Of a DNA stretch of 64,000 nt, positions 26,063-39,192 are shown piece after piece; positions within the stretch are counted from its first letter, which is position 1, and each line of letters opens with the position of its first letter. The notes beneath the pieces are model-generated. The model searched no databases. It saw only the letters and a list, made by a program, of their open reading frames with translations, and was not told where the DNA came from. The stretch spans positions 588,001 through 652,000 of the forward strand of contig OY740766.1 of assembly GCA_963513935.1 (NCBI GenBank). Reading direction: 5' to 3'. Origin of the DNA: Aphrophora alni (taxonomy: Eukaryota; Arthropoda; Insecta; Hemiptera; Aphrophoridae). The position numbers and the translations under genes are program-made.

Positions 26063-29000
26063 TTTTTTAGGTAAACATACCACTTTCACTATCAACACAT
26101 AACCCTCGAGATAAATCAAATTTGCGGTTTGTATGTTTCCTCGTGGTGACCATTAATATTGTTTATTATAATCATCGTTCATACTTGAATGTTACTTAAC
26201 TGAAAAGTTATAATTCTAGCATGCTGTGGCATAATGTTTTTATAGCCGTAAATATGGCGTCTTACAAAAAATAACGTTCTTTTAGTTCTCGATAAACATT
26301 CCCACTTTATGGACTAGACAAGATTGGGAATCAAGTTAATACTCAACACTCTCAAGCTATAAGTTATTGCTAAATAAATATTTACCAGCCTAAATAGAAA
26401 GAGAATAAGTCAATACTTTTATTTAGGTCGTATCACTATCAAGATTAGAAAGTAACATGGTTGACGGACACTTGTAGGATGTCTAGTTTGTGGCTCCCTT
26501 GGTTTCGCACGAAATTAAGATAATATTTAGAGACAACATGTGTAAGGTTTCCTGATAGAGTTAACATTATTATAACACTTCGTTAACTCTTTGACCTCAG
26601 CAGAGTTCAACATCAGATAAAGTTCTGCCTAAAATTTTACTTTTAAAAATACACGCCCATATTCTATTTCGTAATATAATAATTAAATTTTTAATAAACT
26701 CTTAAAACAATTATTGTTGATATAACACATGTTAATACAAATTAGCATACAGTAATAATGATCAAATTAAAAGACAAACACAAAACCCATTGTTGGATTC
26801 ACAAAAGAAACTCCAGAAATAATAACTTATTCCTTTCATTAAAGTTTCGAAAGAGCACATTGCTCAGTGTTTTATTGGTCATTAACTAAAGAATATTACT
26901 TTTGTATTTAAATTAAAATATAATTTGATAAATACGTTATTTTTTCATTGCCAATATAAAACTAAAGTTAGTTGTACAGATTCTCATGTATTTAAGATTA
27001 AATATATTTCTGGAATATACATTTTATAGGCCTAAGTAGTTATTTCGTTTAAATGCACATTCTGCACTTACTAACACACACTAAGTTTAAATGAAAAGTA
27101 TTGTTTTACAGCTTTATTTTAGAAGGACTTTCTTTTAATTTTTTTTTTTTTTATTCTATTTAAAGATTTATTTTAAGGGACTTTACGCACATTTTATTTG
27201 TTTCTTCTGAAGAAGAATTTTTAGTAATCGAATATAACAAATTCTAAGCAAGTAGGCCATCTTTAATTAGGACTTTAAAAGGATGTTTAAAAAAGGCCGA
27301 ACCAAAACAAACCTGGTAATAATCTTAAATCTATCATGAAAAAACACATATTTGGTGTTTTTATCGATGGAAATTATTTCCCAACTTTTAAATCACAAAT
27401 TGGGAATGTTTATTTTCAAGGCACCGAATTTTTCCTTCGGTCGTATCGGGTGTTTACTCTCTACTATAGTTGGGAATATATTTCACAATACTGTTGTCAC
27501 ATGTTATAAAGTAAAATCACCGGTTCGACCATTTCAGAGATGCTGTTTTGCTAACGAAAACCATATGCGGCAATTCGCTAAAAAAAAAAAAAAACCCCCT
27601 ACTCTATCGTCAGTGGAATAAGGAATGTAGAGGGATGATCATACAATTCTTTGTTTACTGGTACCAGCACCGTTAACTCAACCAGTCAGTGTTGAATAGA
27701 ATTTTAATGTTAATCGTGTCTCCAATAAAGAAGATAAAAAATCGTCGCGGGCTAAATATTGGAATCGTGTCAAAGAATCGTCACGGATGAATTTTTGTTC
27801 TTTTAAATCTTCTTGTTTTTACTTCTCGTAATCAGTACGTTATGTAGTCTATAATACTACGTGAAAGAATGCAAAGATCCCCCAATGGGACACTAGAAAG
27901 GGTGTGGCAATCCGAAAGTTACCCCAGCCGAATTTGCAGCTTTTATTATGTAGGCTTGGGTGACAACCCTCTCTTATATCTTTACTGTCAGGTCTTTCTT
28001 AACCAACTCTTGTTTTGTTCAACCCTGACTGTAGTATAATATTCGAAGGCTCTATTTTGTGTTGTTTTTCAAAGCTATAACGATTCAAGGTTTTTTGTAA
28101 TTAAACCACAACGACAAATAGATGTGAAGAAGCTAAGGACAGTGAAAAACACTAATCGTGTGAATACTGCAGTCAGTTGATATCGTTTCGTTAGAACTAT
28201 CGATGAGGTGAAAAAACTCTAACTTCTGAATTAAGCTTTAAACATCATCTTTGTCCCAAGTTGGTTTAATGATGTCCTAACAATGAATATTGAACACATA
28301 CTTCACTCCATATCCACCACACTTCTGTTTTCTAAAATATCCAATGGTAAGAAATTAAACAGTAATAACTTGTAGTTGACTATATTCTCAAACAAACGGC
28401 ATTTATTACTTAGTTATCAAATTATGACAAATACGATAAAAGTCAATGCTGATTAGTTTCAATGAAAAACTTGTACTTAATACTCTTCTTGTATACCTTC
28501 CTCCATTAGAATACATGAAATATACGTTTTCTATCTGCATAAAATAACTTATGTCATGTCAAAAGTTATTTATTAAAAAAATGAATATTTCTCATAAATT
28601 ATTCAGACATTATATTTGGTATTACGTAAGATGAAGGGGTGGGACTAACAATCGGATTATATAGTCTCTATACGTAACTTGATAAAATGACAGGTATCTG
28701 TCAGTCCAAGGGAAATTATTAAGACTAATTTTGTAATATTATGAGAGTAAAGAAAAGTATCGCTTTGACAACTTACCTGACTTTATTGTTTATTTAATTT
28801 TCACAATAAATAAAAATTATACAAGTTTACTTTACTATTATTTATTTATTTGTCATTCAGTTTGTGAAATTTACATTGTAAAATAAATTTAACATATTAC
28901 TATATATTTTATTACATGATTTCGCATCAAATAATTAAATCTTAATATGATTTTAGTATTTTTTCAAAATTGCAAAGTTGTACTAGATAGTGCTTTTCAA

Positions 29001-29500
29001 AAGTGAAATCTAAGTTTGATATTAAAACAAATCGCACTAAAATCGTACCTGCGAAGGCTGAAGAGGACAAAGCCCATTGACTTGGTGCGAGACTAAAACT
29101 GGACTCTGTTTAATGAACTAGAGCTGTTTGAACCATATCATTGTAACCATGTATTCAGAATATATTGCTTGTTAGGTTGTATCTAACTTAATTGTAATAA
29201 AATATAATTTTTAAAAAAACTAAAATCGTGATATCAAAGGAATTAATAAAGTTACAATTTTTGTTTGCAAATTCATATCCCCACTCTATCTCTCTCCCTC
29301 AAAAAAAAAATGGTAACACATTTTAAAAACACTGGTTCAATCAATGTAATAGTTATACAATAATTCTATTATTTCTAGTCTTGATTCTTCCTTTGATTTC
29401 ACTTTAATATTTAATTATTTATGTATAGAGGTTGTTTCACAACGCTCGACAAATAGTTTAAGGCAGTGTTTCTGGCCCAAAAGCAAAACTAAATATCATA
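26063..29500. other. AT-rich stretch, nothing firmly recognised
   Basis: An 89-codon frame (27352-27621) ends in a poly-A run and has no recognised motif. A possible phase 1 exon start at 28283-28346 (ATG to a GGTAAGA donor) is too weak to call. Confidence 0.5.
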
Positions 29501-29529
29501 TTGAGATCGTCTGAAAGTCCCCAGTTACT

Positions 29530-29685
29530 CACACAGACGCCATTTTGTTTCTTCGCGTATTATTTTTAGTTCGAAAACCATTAAACGTATAATTTTGAAA
29601 TTGTGCATACAGTTTTATAGCAATTAGAAAATCCTTTAAAAAAATCAATATTTTCAAATCCAAGAACAAAATGGCAACCATTTAA
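29530..29685. repeat. Possible small fold-back remnant
   Basis: CGCCATTTTG near 29533 and its near-complement CAAAATGGCAACC near 29668 face each other across about 130 AT-rich bases. The arms are short, so it may be coincidence. Confidence 0.2.
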
Positions 29686-29991
29686 AGTCATTTAACAATA
29701 ATAACTTTAAAATGGCAAATTGTATCAAAATTTTACATGAATAACTTTTTTATATTTTTATAAGAAATCTAACGACACCTCATTTTTTGAAGACTGACTA
29801 AAGTTAGGCTGCTTTTTATGGTGCGCAACAACCACCTAACACTGTGAATGGTTCAACAAATAACTATCTGATGAAAATATTCATTGTTGTTATTGTTTTC
29901 TAACCCATTACAGTATATTTGTAGTTTCCAAACTCTAAAGAACTTAGTGATTACATTCATTGTTTATTTAGTCTAATAAAACTACACACCA

Positions 29992-30415
29992 ATGTTTACA
30001 AAGCATCTCATGGCTAACTACACCAATGAAGAGTATTGTGACATGCATTTTATGTATGGCGCTGCTTTAGGAAACTATTCTGAGGCACAAAGAATGTATT
30101 CTGAATTATTTTCTGGAAAACGAAGACTTTTACAGCTGTTCACAATTGGCTACTTGAAACAGGGTCATGCCAAGTCAATACGGCAGATAGGGTGAAATAA
30201 GAGATATGCGTTCATAAAAAATTTGAAGAAATTTTTTTAGAACAGTTTGATAAAAACCCTTGAACGAGTACTCGGAGAGTTGCTTGTATTATTAATGGGA
30301 GCAATGTTGCAGTATGGATGGTTTTAAAAGGTGAGAGAATGCATCCGTTTAATTTGCAAAACGTCCACTAGTTGGATCGCCAGGATTATCCCAGTCCAGG
30401 AAAATTGTTTAAATG
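29992..30415 (+). pseudogene. Broken DUF4817-type helix-turn-helix mobile-element gene
   Basis: The opening frame (29992-30195, 67 codons) contains YTNEEYCDMHFMYGAALG, then SEAQRMYSELF and KRR. This matches the pattern of the arthropod DUF4817 domain, a DNA-binding helix-turn-helix widespread in insect mobile-element proteins. After the stop, a second frame from about 30240 resumes with TSTRRVA and later VAVWMVLKGERMHPFNLQNV. That fits the second helix-turn-helix which follows DUF4817 in intact copies. Internal stops (near 30261 and 30379) and the frame change between the parts show it is dead. The catalytic portion is missing. Confidence 0.65.
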
Positions 30416-33370
30416 TTGAAAATATCTGAGATATAATTTATTTATTACATTTCTTTAAAGCTGTTGATCGTTTAAATTATTTCCATTTATAGTAATTAAC
30501 TTTTTACCCCTTAACAATTCCTTTAATTTTCTTCTACGTTTGAATCTGCTTTATATATTTTTTTAAACCCCCTTTCAAAATTTATGAATTCAATTAGAAC
30601 AAACTTACACCCAAAGTGAACATCGGCTATGAAACATAAATTTAAAAGGTAGTAAAAGACAAATTATATTGTGTTAAACAGTCGTTTCGCTAAATGTAAA
30701 ATACTTTCCGCCGAAATGGACGACCGTATAAGTTTATTTGCAGTAATATCCCAGACTGAGAAAAACTTAGGAAATAAACCAAACACTATTAAACTTACTT
30801 CCATTAACCTGGTTTCGGCTTTGTCATGATAAATGATTTCAACTCGACATAGAATGCGCCATACTATGATATTAACAATAATCCTTTCAGACAAGACTAA
30901 TGCGATCCTATACTATGTTGAGACACGATAAGTTATGTTATCGTATTCAAAATGTTTTCCGCATAGATTGATATCGATTTAGAGTATTTATTGTAGAATG
31001 TCTATCCTACAAAGAAAACACGTGTAGTACCCAAATCATGTTTTGCTGTGTAAGGCAAGTTAGACTATAGCCTACATTATAAACATAGTCTGAGTTCTGT
31101 TCCGTAAACAATATATAAGCTTATTTTATTAAATGTAACATATAATATAAACTTATAAAACCAGCGTGTCGTTTTATAAAACTATAAGATTATAAAATGT
31201 TGTATAAGTGTATCAATCTTCTTCTATTATCACAAAAGACCTATAATTATCAGTTTTGGAGTGTAAAATATAAGCCAATTTGCAATGATACTATATTAAT
31301 GTGTTAACATCACTGGATAAACTCTTCCTTGCAAAATTTTGGTTATTTAAAATTAAATTTTATTATTTTAGACTGATGATAGACAAAATGATCAAACGAT
31401 TTTTTTTACTTTCTTGAGTCATTGCACTTTCTGTATACTACATTTTATAAACCATATAATTTCTTACACCTGGCTGATGCGAACATTGCCCAAATTCGAT
31501 TTCTGAGAGCACATATATAACACTCAGAGTATTATCACTCATATTAACTATCAGTGGAGTACAAATTTAATTTGTATTCGTCATTGCAAAAGTGTCCAAT
31601 GGTTATACAGTCTTGTATTTGCTTTCTTCTTAATTTTCTTTGTGATTGTTAAATGTGTCAAACAATTCAGTTTTCAATCTAATACTTAGACTATTTAAAT
31701 GGTAAATTCTATTTTCTGTTGGAACTTCAACAATATAGGTCTACATTTACAAACTTTATATTAAGTGAACTATTGTATAATGTAAAGAAACATTACCTAA
31801 CTTACAACCTTTAATGCTAGTGGCATTATTTTATAAGTAGACGGTTTTCCGTTGTGAAACAGAATTTATAAGGAAATATATTATTAGCTTTTTTTATGAT
31901 AGTTTTTTGGAACAGAATCCTGAGTAGTGTTTATTTATTTAAAACCTCTAAAATAAATTTAAATACAATTCTTAAAAAGTATAAACTACAAGTACAAAGG
32001 TTTTAACAACTGGTACAAAAGTTTACAAAAACTTAAAAAATATCATCATTTTCAATTATTATTATCTGTCATATTGTATCATTTATGTATTATGAACTCA
32101 CGTTCTTCAGAGAGTCCTCTTTTACTCTTATCCTGTTTTCAAATCCTAACAAAGCAATTTGGTATGAGATCAAATCATTCCATAAGCCTTCTACTCCACA
32201 TCTAACTTGAAAATCTTAGACATTATCTTTAGTTAATCGGACCACCATTAATACAAATAAAAAAAAAATTACAAAAATTTTAATACTGACGGACAGACAG
32301 GAAGATTAAAGGTAAGACAAACAGTTTTTTTTTTTTTTTTTTTTTTTTTTAAATAGTCTATGAGTATCCCTTGGTGCTTAGTAAAGAACCTTTGACAAAA
32401 CTATAATCAAATTTTAGCAAAACATCAAAATACTTTTCTTGTTTCGTAATTAAAAAGAAACAAAATACTTTGTATAGTATAAGATTTACTAATGTTACTG
32501 ACAATTCTTAATTAGGAATCCGGCCTCGACTTCCCTCAGATAATCTATTAATAATTAGCTTATGTAAATTTTCCAAATTTACTTCTTTGCTTAAAAACAT
32601 AAAATGCAATGTAGAAATAGTTCAGTTTCAGCTGTCAATTTTATAATCCATTCAACACATTGAAAATATCATTTCCCTGTATTTGTGTTTGGGATTAAAT
32701 CTGTAACATGTTATTTTATATCTGTTTGTCTTTTTTTTAACTTGAGTGTTTATATTGAAATATTAATTTACCTTTTATTTATAAACTCATACGTGTACAT
32801 ATTTTATTGTGAGATGACCAATAAATAAAATAATGGTTCAACTAATTATTATTTTAAAATTATAAATAATGTTACATATGAAGGCTATAAACATGCTTAT
32901 TAAAGTCTGACAAAGTGACGACATAACAAAAGTTATTCAGTTTTACAGACTTTATGTTATATCTAGCTTTATCTAATGTTACTATCATGTTTTGTTCAAT
33001 AGTCCTTGTAACAGTAAGTAAAGTAGTTGTTTTTCTCTTTCTTATTTAAATATACCCACACGCAGTAGGGCGTGACTGAGGTCGGTTCCATTATTACTGT
33101 TATTTTCTAATTTTGAGGTTAAACTAAGTTTTTTGACGATAACTCTTTGTTTTATCTGAGTATCATTGAATTCAAACGTAAAACCTGCATGTAATGAATT
33201 ATTTTTACGTAGGCCTATTGTCGGACATAACGTTTAAACTGATGTTATTTTAAAAATTATTAGCCTATTTTGTTTAATTACCTAACTTGTACAAAATATT
33301 GTAATTTGTAACAATTTCCTAAACAATCAGATAGAAAGCGTCCTTTATACAATTTTTATAAATTATACTC
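30416..33370. other. AT-rich stretch with poly-T and very weak hammerhead-like traces
   Basis: A poly-T run lies at about 32324-32350 and could be the tail of a minus-strand retrocopy. On the minus strand at 30806-30829 a GCCGAAACC word, and on the plus strand CTGATGAT at 31373-31380 followed by AAACG, resemble the hammerhead-like motifs elsewhere but lack proper stems. Confidence 0.4.
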
Positions 33371-33394
33371 GTAGACACACACGCACACACACGC

Positions 33395-33547
<153 letters not shown>

Positions 33548-34015
33548 TAGGTAACACTCAAGTCTTATAGTAAATGCTCGGATCCCTTCATCAATGGTGA
33601 TGGTGGTTGAGAGATTTACGATATATGGTTGGATACATAAGAGGCGCTAAACTATTCAGAAGAGTTCTACAGAGTTAAAAAATAAAATACGTTTCCAATT
33701 TTGGAAACAAGAAATCACATACCCCTAAACTTTGAAACAAAATGAGTAATTATGGTTTTCTTTTTACTAGAAAACTTATTTAGTGGACGGCATGGCACTT
33801 TGTAAAAGGTCCGTGGATCAAACATGTATAATAAATCATGGTAGGACCTTGAGGTGAACTATTTTCGCGAAAAAAAAGGCGTGAAAAAAGGCCACCATTT
33901 TAAAATTTGCCAACCAATATTTTAGTTAATTTGTTTTTTAAGTTATTGTAAAAAAGATTGTTAATTCGTGTTTAATTTTTTTAAATCGGTCGAAAACCGC
34001 GACTGTTAAAGTACC

Positions 34016-34016
<1 letters not shown>

Positions 34017-34073
<57 letters not shown>
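34017..34073 (+). repeat. (AC)n microsatellite
   Basis: About 57 bp of uninterrupted AC. The frame reading CVCVCV on the minus strand is an artefact. Confidence 0.98.
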
Positions 34074-34074
<1 letters not shown>

Positions 34075-35600
34075 CATTTAAATGAAAGGGAGCTGGAATT
34101 TTGTAACACCTCGTATATTATACATGAAATTGAAGACACTACCAACGGATTAACGAGTGAAAATACCGTCAGTTTCTCATTATACGCCGCCATTTTGAAT
34201 CAGTAAAACTAAACTGAAACGTTCACGTCCTTTTTTTATACGTTAAAAAGTTGTACAAAGGGATGTTACCCGACATACCTCCATAAAATTCCATTTAAAC
34301 CCACAGAACTCCAAAACATCGTTCATTTCACTGTTGGATTAGGAAGGTATAGATTGTTATGATGGTTCTCAAGTTTAGCTGCTTCCTTTCAAATAAAACT
34401 CCTCAGTAAAAAGTAGGACTACACAAATTGATTTCCATTTTTGATATAGGTTTTATTTTGGGACCTCCTGTTTACACGATTTTATTCGATATTTTCTTTA
34501 AAATGATTAATTACTTATTGGGGGTTACCATTTAAAACTTTTTAGTTGTCACACACACAAAAAAAAACCCAATTTTACGTCTAGAAGAAAATAGTCTTAT
34601 GTCAAACTTTGTTTCTTTAAGCTCTATAATGTACAAACTTTTATTCACTCGTTGAAAATTTAGATGGTGAATGAGCCTCTTAGCTATCTTGTTCCAGACT
34701 TGTCCAGAAAATAAGTACCATTGCGGTATAAACAATTTTTGATTTAATTTATACTATTATTAAATGGAAGAGTATACTTAAACTAAATTACGGCACTCAT
34801 AATATCAGCTAAATTGATCTCTATATTTCTTCACTACACTAATTTACAAGTACGTTGGTTATATTTATTGTCGGTCTCAGCTAAACGTGTTAATACCACA
34901 GCTGTTCTCAACCAAAGTTATAACCAAAACAAAACTACATTAAAAAAAAAAAAACCTTTTCCTTCAATAAATGCTTCGAAATTGAACCAAACTTTTCCCA
35001 ACTCCTCAAACTTTTGATTCGCCAAACTTTACCAATAGATTATAAATTAATTTGCTAACATTGTAAAACTTGGTTCTAATTGAAAATTTGCTCAGTACTG
35101 AAGTTAACAGCTATTCACATCTTAAGATATGTTGTTAACTTAATTTTGGTTTCAAACGGATCTAACAAGTTATTTTGTTATAAAACTACTGTATTTATTT
35201 AGAACTTATTCCACCAATACCAAAACCATTAGTTGTAATGTTTTGATTCAACGATAGTATTACTGTACTCATTGAAAGGGTTAATGATAATTATTTTCAT
35301 ATTTTTGTCATTCCTTTCCGAACTATTTTTTTAAGGGGAAATTAATAATAATATATTTATGTCAATCAAAGATAATCGTGTGCCAAACTCTGTTTTGTTT
35401 TCAATTCATTAAATATATAAGTCCTGTGAGTTACTTGTAAGATATCACTTTGAATAGTTTTATTTTGTAAAGGAAATTTATTAACTATAGAAAACAATGA
35501 AATTCTATTTTGTATTTGTGAACACAGTATTTTGTTTACTATTATAATAACCTAGTATTTTGGTTGATGAGGTAAATTTAATCTACTCATAAATTCCTAT
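34074..35600. other. AT-rich stretch, nothing recognised
   Basis: Short frames at 34532-34735 (minus) and 34814-35017 (plus) look random. No other structure was seen. Confidence 0.5.
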
Positions 35601-35631
35601 CAAGACATGTCATATAAGCCATATGTTTTAT

Positions 35632-35651
35632 GACCTGCGCATTGGTCACCT
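35632..35651. promoter_or_regulatory. 20-bp duplicated element, copy 1 (everted nuclear-receptor half-sites)
   Basis: GACCTGCGCATTGGTCACCT matches 39173-39192 at 19 of 20 bases. With the T before it, it contains TGACCT and, 7 bases on, GGTCA, which are everted half-sites for nuclear receptors of the AGGTCA class. It lies about 105 bases upstream of the initiator candidate at 35737 and 250 bases upstream of the exon at 35903. That spacing is what one would expect of a promoter-proximal element. Confidence 0.35.
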
Positions 35652-35736
35652 ATTCGTTATCTCTCGCCTAGGCTAGCTGTTGATTGTATGCATTAAAGTT
35701 TAGTTGGTGAATTAATCTATATCTAACCGTGTGTGC

Positions 35737-35748
35737 GTTTTAGTGTTT
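35737..35748 (+). promoter_or_regulatory. Candidate initiator, copy 2
   Basis: Identical 12-mer to 4540-4551, upstream of the next exon candidate. The sequence just downstream remains loosely similar between the two loci. Confidence 0.3.
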
Positions 35749-35902
35749 CATACTTGTGAACTTCAGTACCTAATCATGACAATCAAAAGATATGAACAGT
35801 ATTGTTATAAACTTTTATTTAATTCATTTATTAGTTACAATAGAACATAGTGGAAGTGTTTTAAATAAATAACAGTACAATGTGGTAGGGTAGCCTCCAG
35901 CT

Positions 35903-35938
35903 ATGCAGGCCGATACAACTTCGCCTAATCCCAACCCG
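35903..35938 (+). CDS. Candidate first coding exon (12 codons, phase 0 donor)
   Basis: ATG at 35903 opens MQADTTSPNPNP and runs into a consensus donor GTAAGT at 35939 in phase 0. The exon is strikingly GC-richer than its surroundings. A purine stands at -3. No acceptor with a pyrimidine tract is apparent upstream, so it looks like a first exon with transcription perhaps starting near 35741. The peptide is too short to assign. Confidence 0.4.
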
Positions 35939-36498
35939 GTAAGTAACCTACTATATTAATATACTCTTTTAAATGTAAAAGTTAATTTGTTATAGTCACT
36001 TAATGTTTTAGCTATTTTAAACTATCAAAAGGATTTTTTGTTTAGTTTTATGATTTTACAAATTGGTTTATTTATTTTGTCTGCATTTAATAATATTGAC
36101 TAGTTAAAAACTTTCAAAATATCTGTGTATTATTATTATTGCTCTATTACAAAATAATAAATTGATAAACTAATGTTTTACAGTAATAAATAATATATAC
36201 AATTAGTTTTTGTCTTATAGTCAAATGTATCCACTGAATACATCTATTGTGATGGTATAATATATCTAATTTAAACAAATTTGAATCATGGCCTTATTTC
36301 AACGGTCATTTTATAAGTGTAGGACTTGTTTATGTTGATATTTTAACAGTTAAATATAATAAAATAGTTTTATTTAGTGCTACTAGTAAATAATATCAGA
36401 TTTCGACTAATGTCTGAATTTTTTTATATTGATTATTACAATTAGGTACTGTAATTTTGTTTTTCAGGTTTAGTAAACAAATAAATATTTTTGTGTGC
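35939..36498. other. Intron-like AT-rich stretch
   Basis: Nothing recognised between the donor and the hairpin element. Confidence 0.5.
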
Positions 36499-36694
36499 TC
36501 ATATTCAAGTATTAAAATAAGCAATAAAGTTTAGTTTCAAAATATTTTAATAATATAAATGAGCTACAATTGTTTCGCCTTGCGGCATCATGTTGCCCGA
36601 TGATGCTGCAAGGCGAAACAATTGTAGTTCATTTATATTATAAAATATTTTGAAACTTTAAGCTTTATTGCTTTATTTAATCCTTGAATATGAA
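36499..36694. mobile_element. 196-bp near-perfect inverted repeat of a Penelope-like 3' end
   Basis: The arms are 36499-36591 and 36599-36694, separated by about seven bases and matching at nearly every position. Each arm resembles the 3' terminus of the element at 52579-53055, sharing AACAATTGTAG, CATTTATATTA, TTTTGAAACTTTA and TTGCTTTATTTAAT. It is therefore two element ends joined tail-side inward as a hairpin. The right arm keeps a hammerhead-like core at 36597-36626: CCGATGA, T, GCT-GCAA-GGC, GAA and palindrome ACAATTGT. U4 is changed to C. A transcript would fold into a long snapback hairpin. Confidence 0.7.
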
Positions 36695-38070
36695 ATTTCA
36701 ACAAGAAATATCTGCTTACATTAAAATTGCTCATATACAGTTTATAATCATAAGATGTTTAAAATAAAATGTCCAGAAATATTCTTATACATGTTCAACT
36801 CATAACCTTCAAAATTGTATTAAAAACTGCGATTATAGTCGAAATTGTTGACGGCAAACTTGACTAGATTATTTTATTTTGTTTTACTTTATAGTTTGCA
36901 TGCAAACTTGTCGACTTTAGACTATCCACAGTTGTTATGTAGTATGATTACGTCAAATAACACCTCGACCTCAGTTATTTGGTTTAAATGTATTTTAATT
37001 TTTATGCAGACCTTGACTTTAATAATCGTATAGGTTTGGCATATTTTGGAGCTAGGACATCCAAATACGTAACAATTTATGCAATATTAGAATTTAATTT
37101 TCATATATCTCAGACAACATTTACGTTTAGTTGCCTTTTTTTAATTTTAGCTATTAAAATTGTCGAAAAGTGAGACTGTTATTTTATCGCATTACACTAC
37201 CATCTTAGTTATTAGATTATCCAATAAATTAATGGATGTATACGTGTGTTAATTTGTCCAAAAACTGTCTATTATATAAAACATGTCCTCTTACTGCAAA
37301 ACTAAAACTCCTAAGGAAAAGTATATTGAAATTTCTACTAACTATCCGTTTTTCATACCCATTTTATTAAATATATTTGGCCATACAATATTTTGAAACA
37401 TAATATAAAAATAAAAAACATAATTTGCTGTTTGTAAAGTAAAATTACGCTTCGGTAATAAATTCTACAAAAACAAAAGTTAATTCTCATCAATGTTGGA
37501 TTCAAATTAGTATTTTCCAAATTACTAAAGAACTTTAATTTTTTTTTACATATTAATTTGGGTCAATCAATATCTGAAAATCGATCCAAGGGATTAAAAC
37601 TAAAATACCGTAAATTATGAACATACAGCCCCATAAATCGCATAAAATTTATTTATTGTATACAACAGTCGGAGTTCATTTTTCTACTTTTCAAACGCTT
37701 AAGAAGTGGTGCGTGCTTTAAAAGAAATGCATAGATGTGACTTGGAGGAGAAACAATGATTATTTTTACTTTTTGACTGAATTGCTTTTAATATAAAGGT
37801 GTGAAAAGTGCAATGTTTGAACATTGTTTATCATATGATTGATAAACTATCAAACTATAAAAATACCCATTGACATATGTAACTATATTGTTATATGAAC
37901 TTTATCTAGACTAATAACTCTCTAATTCAAACAAAACAAAATAAGACAGCAATAGTTGTTTACAAGCTCTAAGAGAGAGAACCTTTGTTTAACAAATACA
38001 GTTTCTTATTTTGTTGTGGAAATTTGAGTTTTATTTCATTACTTCCTCACATATAACAAAGTATTACAAA
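36695..38070. other. AT-rich stretch, nothing recognised
   Basis: Two overlapping short frames (36845-37033, 36988-37173) have no family features. Confidence 0.5.
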
Positions 38071-38087
38071 GGTCGGAAGACTTGAGC

Positions 38088-38433
38088 GTGATGATTCCAG
38101 ACAATTTCAAAAATATAGAGACAGCTTATTTCTAAATAATTTTACCCTGGTTAAAATTATAATCTACTATATAGACCACTTCAGATCATTTAGGGGAGCT
38201 ACAAAGGGCCCTAGGGCTCTGAGAGGAGCTCTGGGGACCCATAAGGGGCGAGACGTATTCTGACGTAAAATTTCCAATAGACACCAAATTTCAGAAAGAA
38301 ATTAGGATTCTCTATTGAAATTTTGAAATTGTACCACACGTTGCCCTTTTAGAGAACTTGAGCCCAAAGTCTAATATCGCCATTCGATTATCAAGGAAAA
38401 ATTATTATATTTTGGAAATTGTCTGGAATCATG
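38088..38433. mobile_element. Fold-back element with about 28-bp imperfect terminal inverted repeats
   Basis: GATGATTCCAGACAATTTC (from about 38090, extending to 38117) is the reverse complement of 38406-38433 with one or two mismatches. The interior is GC-richer around 38190-38250, with self-complementary GGGCCC and GAGCTC words. It codes for nothing. A MITE or a fold-back relic is the simplest reading. Target-site duplications were not found with certainty. Confidence 0.5.
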
Positions 38434-39172
38434 ATGCTGAAATGTTCCAATCTTTCTGACACACCCGGTATTGTGATGCCAAAAATCGGCTTAAAATATA
38501 TTACTGATAAATCAGTGTTCTAAAAAAGTACATTTTACAATTATTTCTGTTTTTGTAAAACCGACATATTTTTATCCTCAATTATACATTTTTTGAATTG
38601 CTCAAAAATTGGGTGAATTTTCCAAAAGACTGAAATTCCAATTTTATTTAATTATTACTACAACGATTTTAATAAAACTTTGCTAACGTATAACCTCTTA
38701 GGTATAAATAATGACATTTCGGGAATCATCAACGAAAAAGCGAATATGAAGCTTGAACGCTGAGTTAGTTATTTTTAATCTAATTTTTTGAAATCATGAA
38801 TTAAATTAATGTGCCAAACATCAATTATATATAAATTTACGTGTAAATTGAAAATGCCAAATACTACGTGATTACCATCGGTTTATTTTGGGTTTTATTT
38901 TCCTAAATTACTCCCAAAATAACACTTTATGACAGATAACTTCTAAACCTATATTAATTATATTTCAAATAATATACTTTTAGTCCTGAAACAAAGCAAG
39001 TTCCGTCCTCATTTGATCTTTTTTCTTCACGCTTGAGAAAGTTTGTACAATATCAGTGCAACATTTGCTAGTTGATATTTATTGTTCCACAACTATTGGT
39101 ACATATCAGTCTGTCATTAATGAGACAAGTTTATTGTAGTTATAAATACTGATAAGGCAAGTAAGTTATCAC

Positions 39173-39192
39173 GACCTGCGCGTTGGTCACCT
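39173..39192. promoter_or_regulatory. 20-bp duplicated element, copy 2
   Basis: GACCTGCGCGTTGGTCACCT differs from 35632-35651 by one base. Weak similarity continues for about 40 bases downstream (CTCTC, TTGATT). An ATG at 39309 opens 16 codons ending at a TGT/GTAAGA donor, here in phase 1, which is a weaker exon candidate than that at 35903. Confidence 0.35.

Noticed and set aside
31373..31403. CTGATGAT ... AAACG hammerhead-like words
   Set aside because: No stem II or stem I can be drawn, so the resemblance is limited to the core words.
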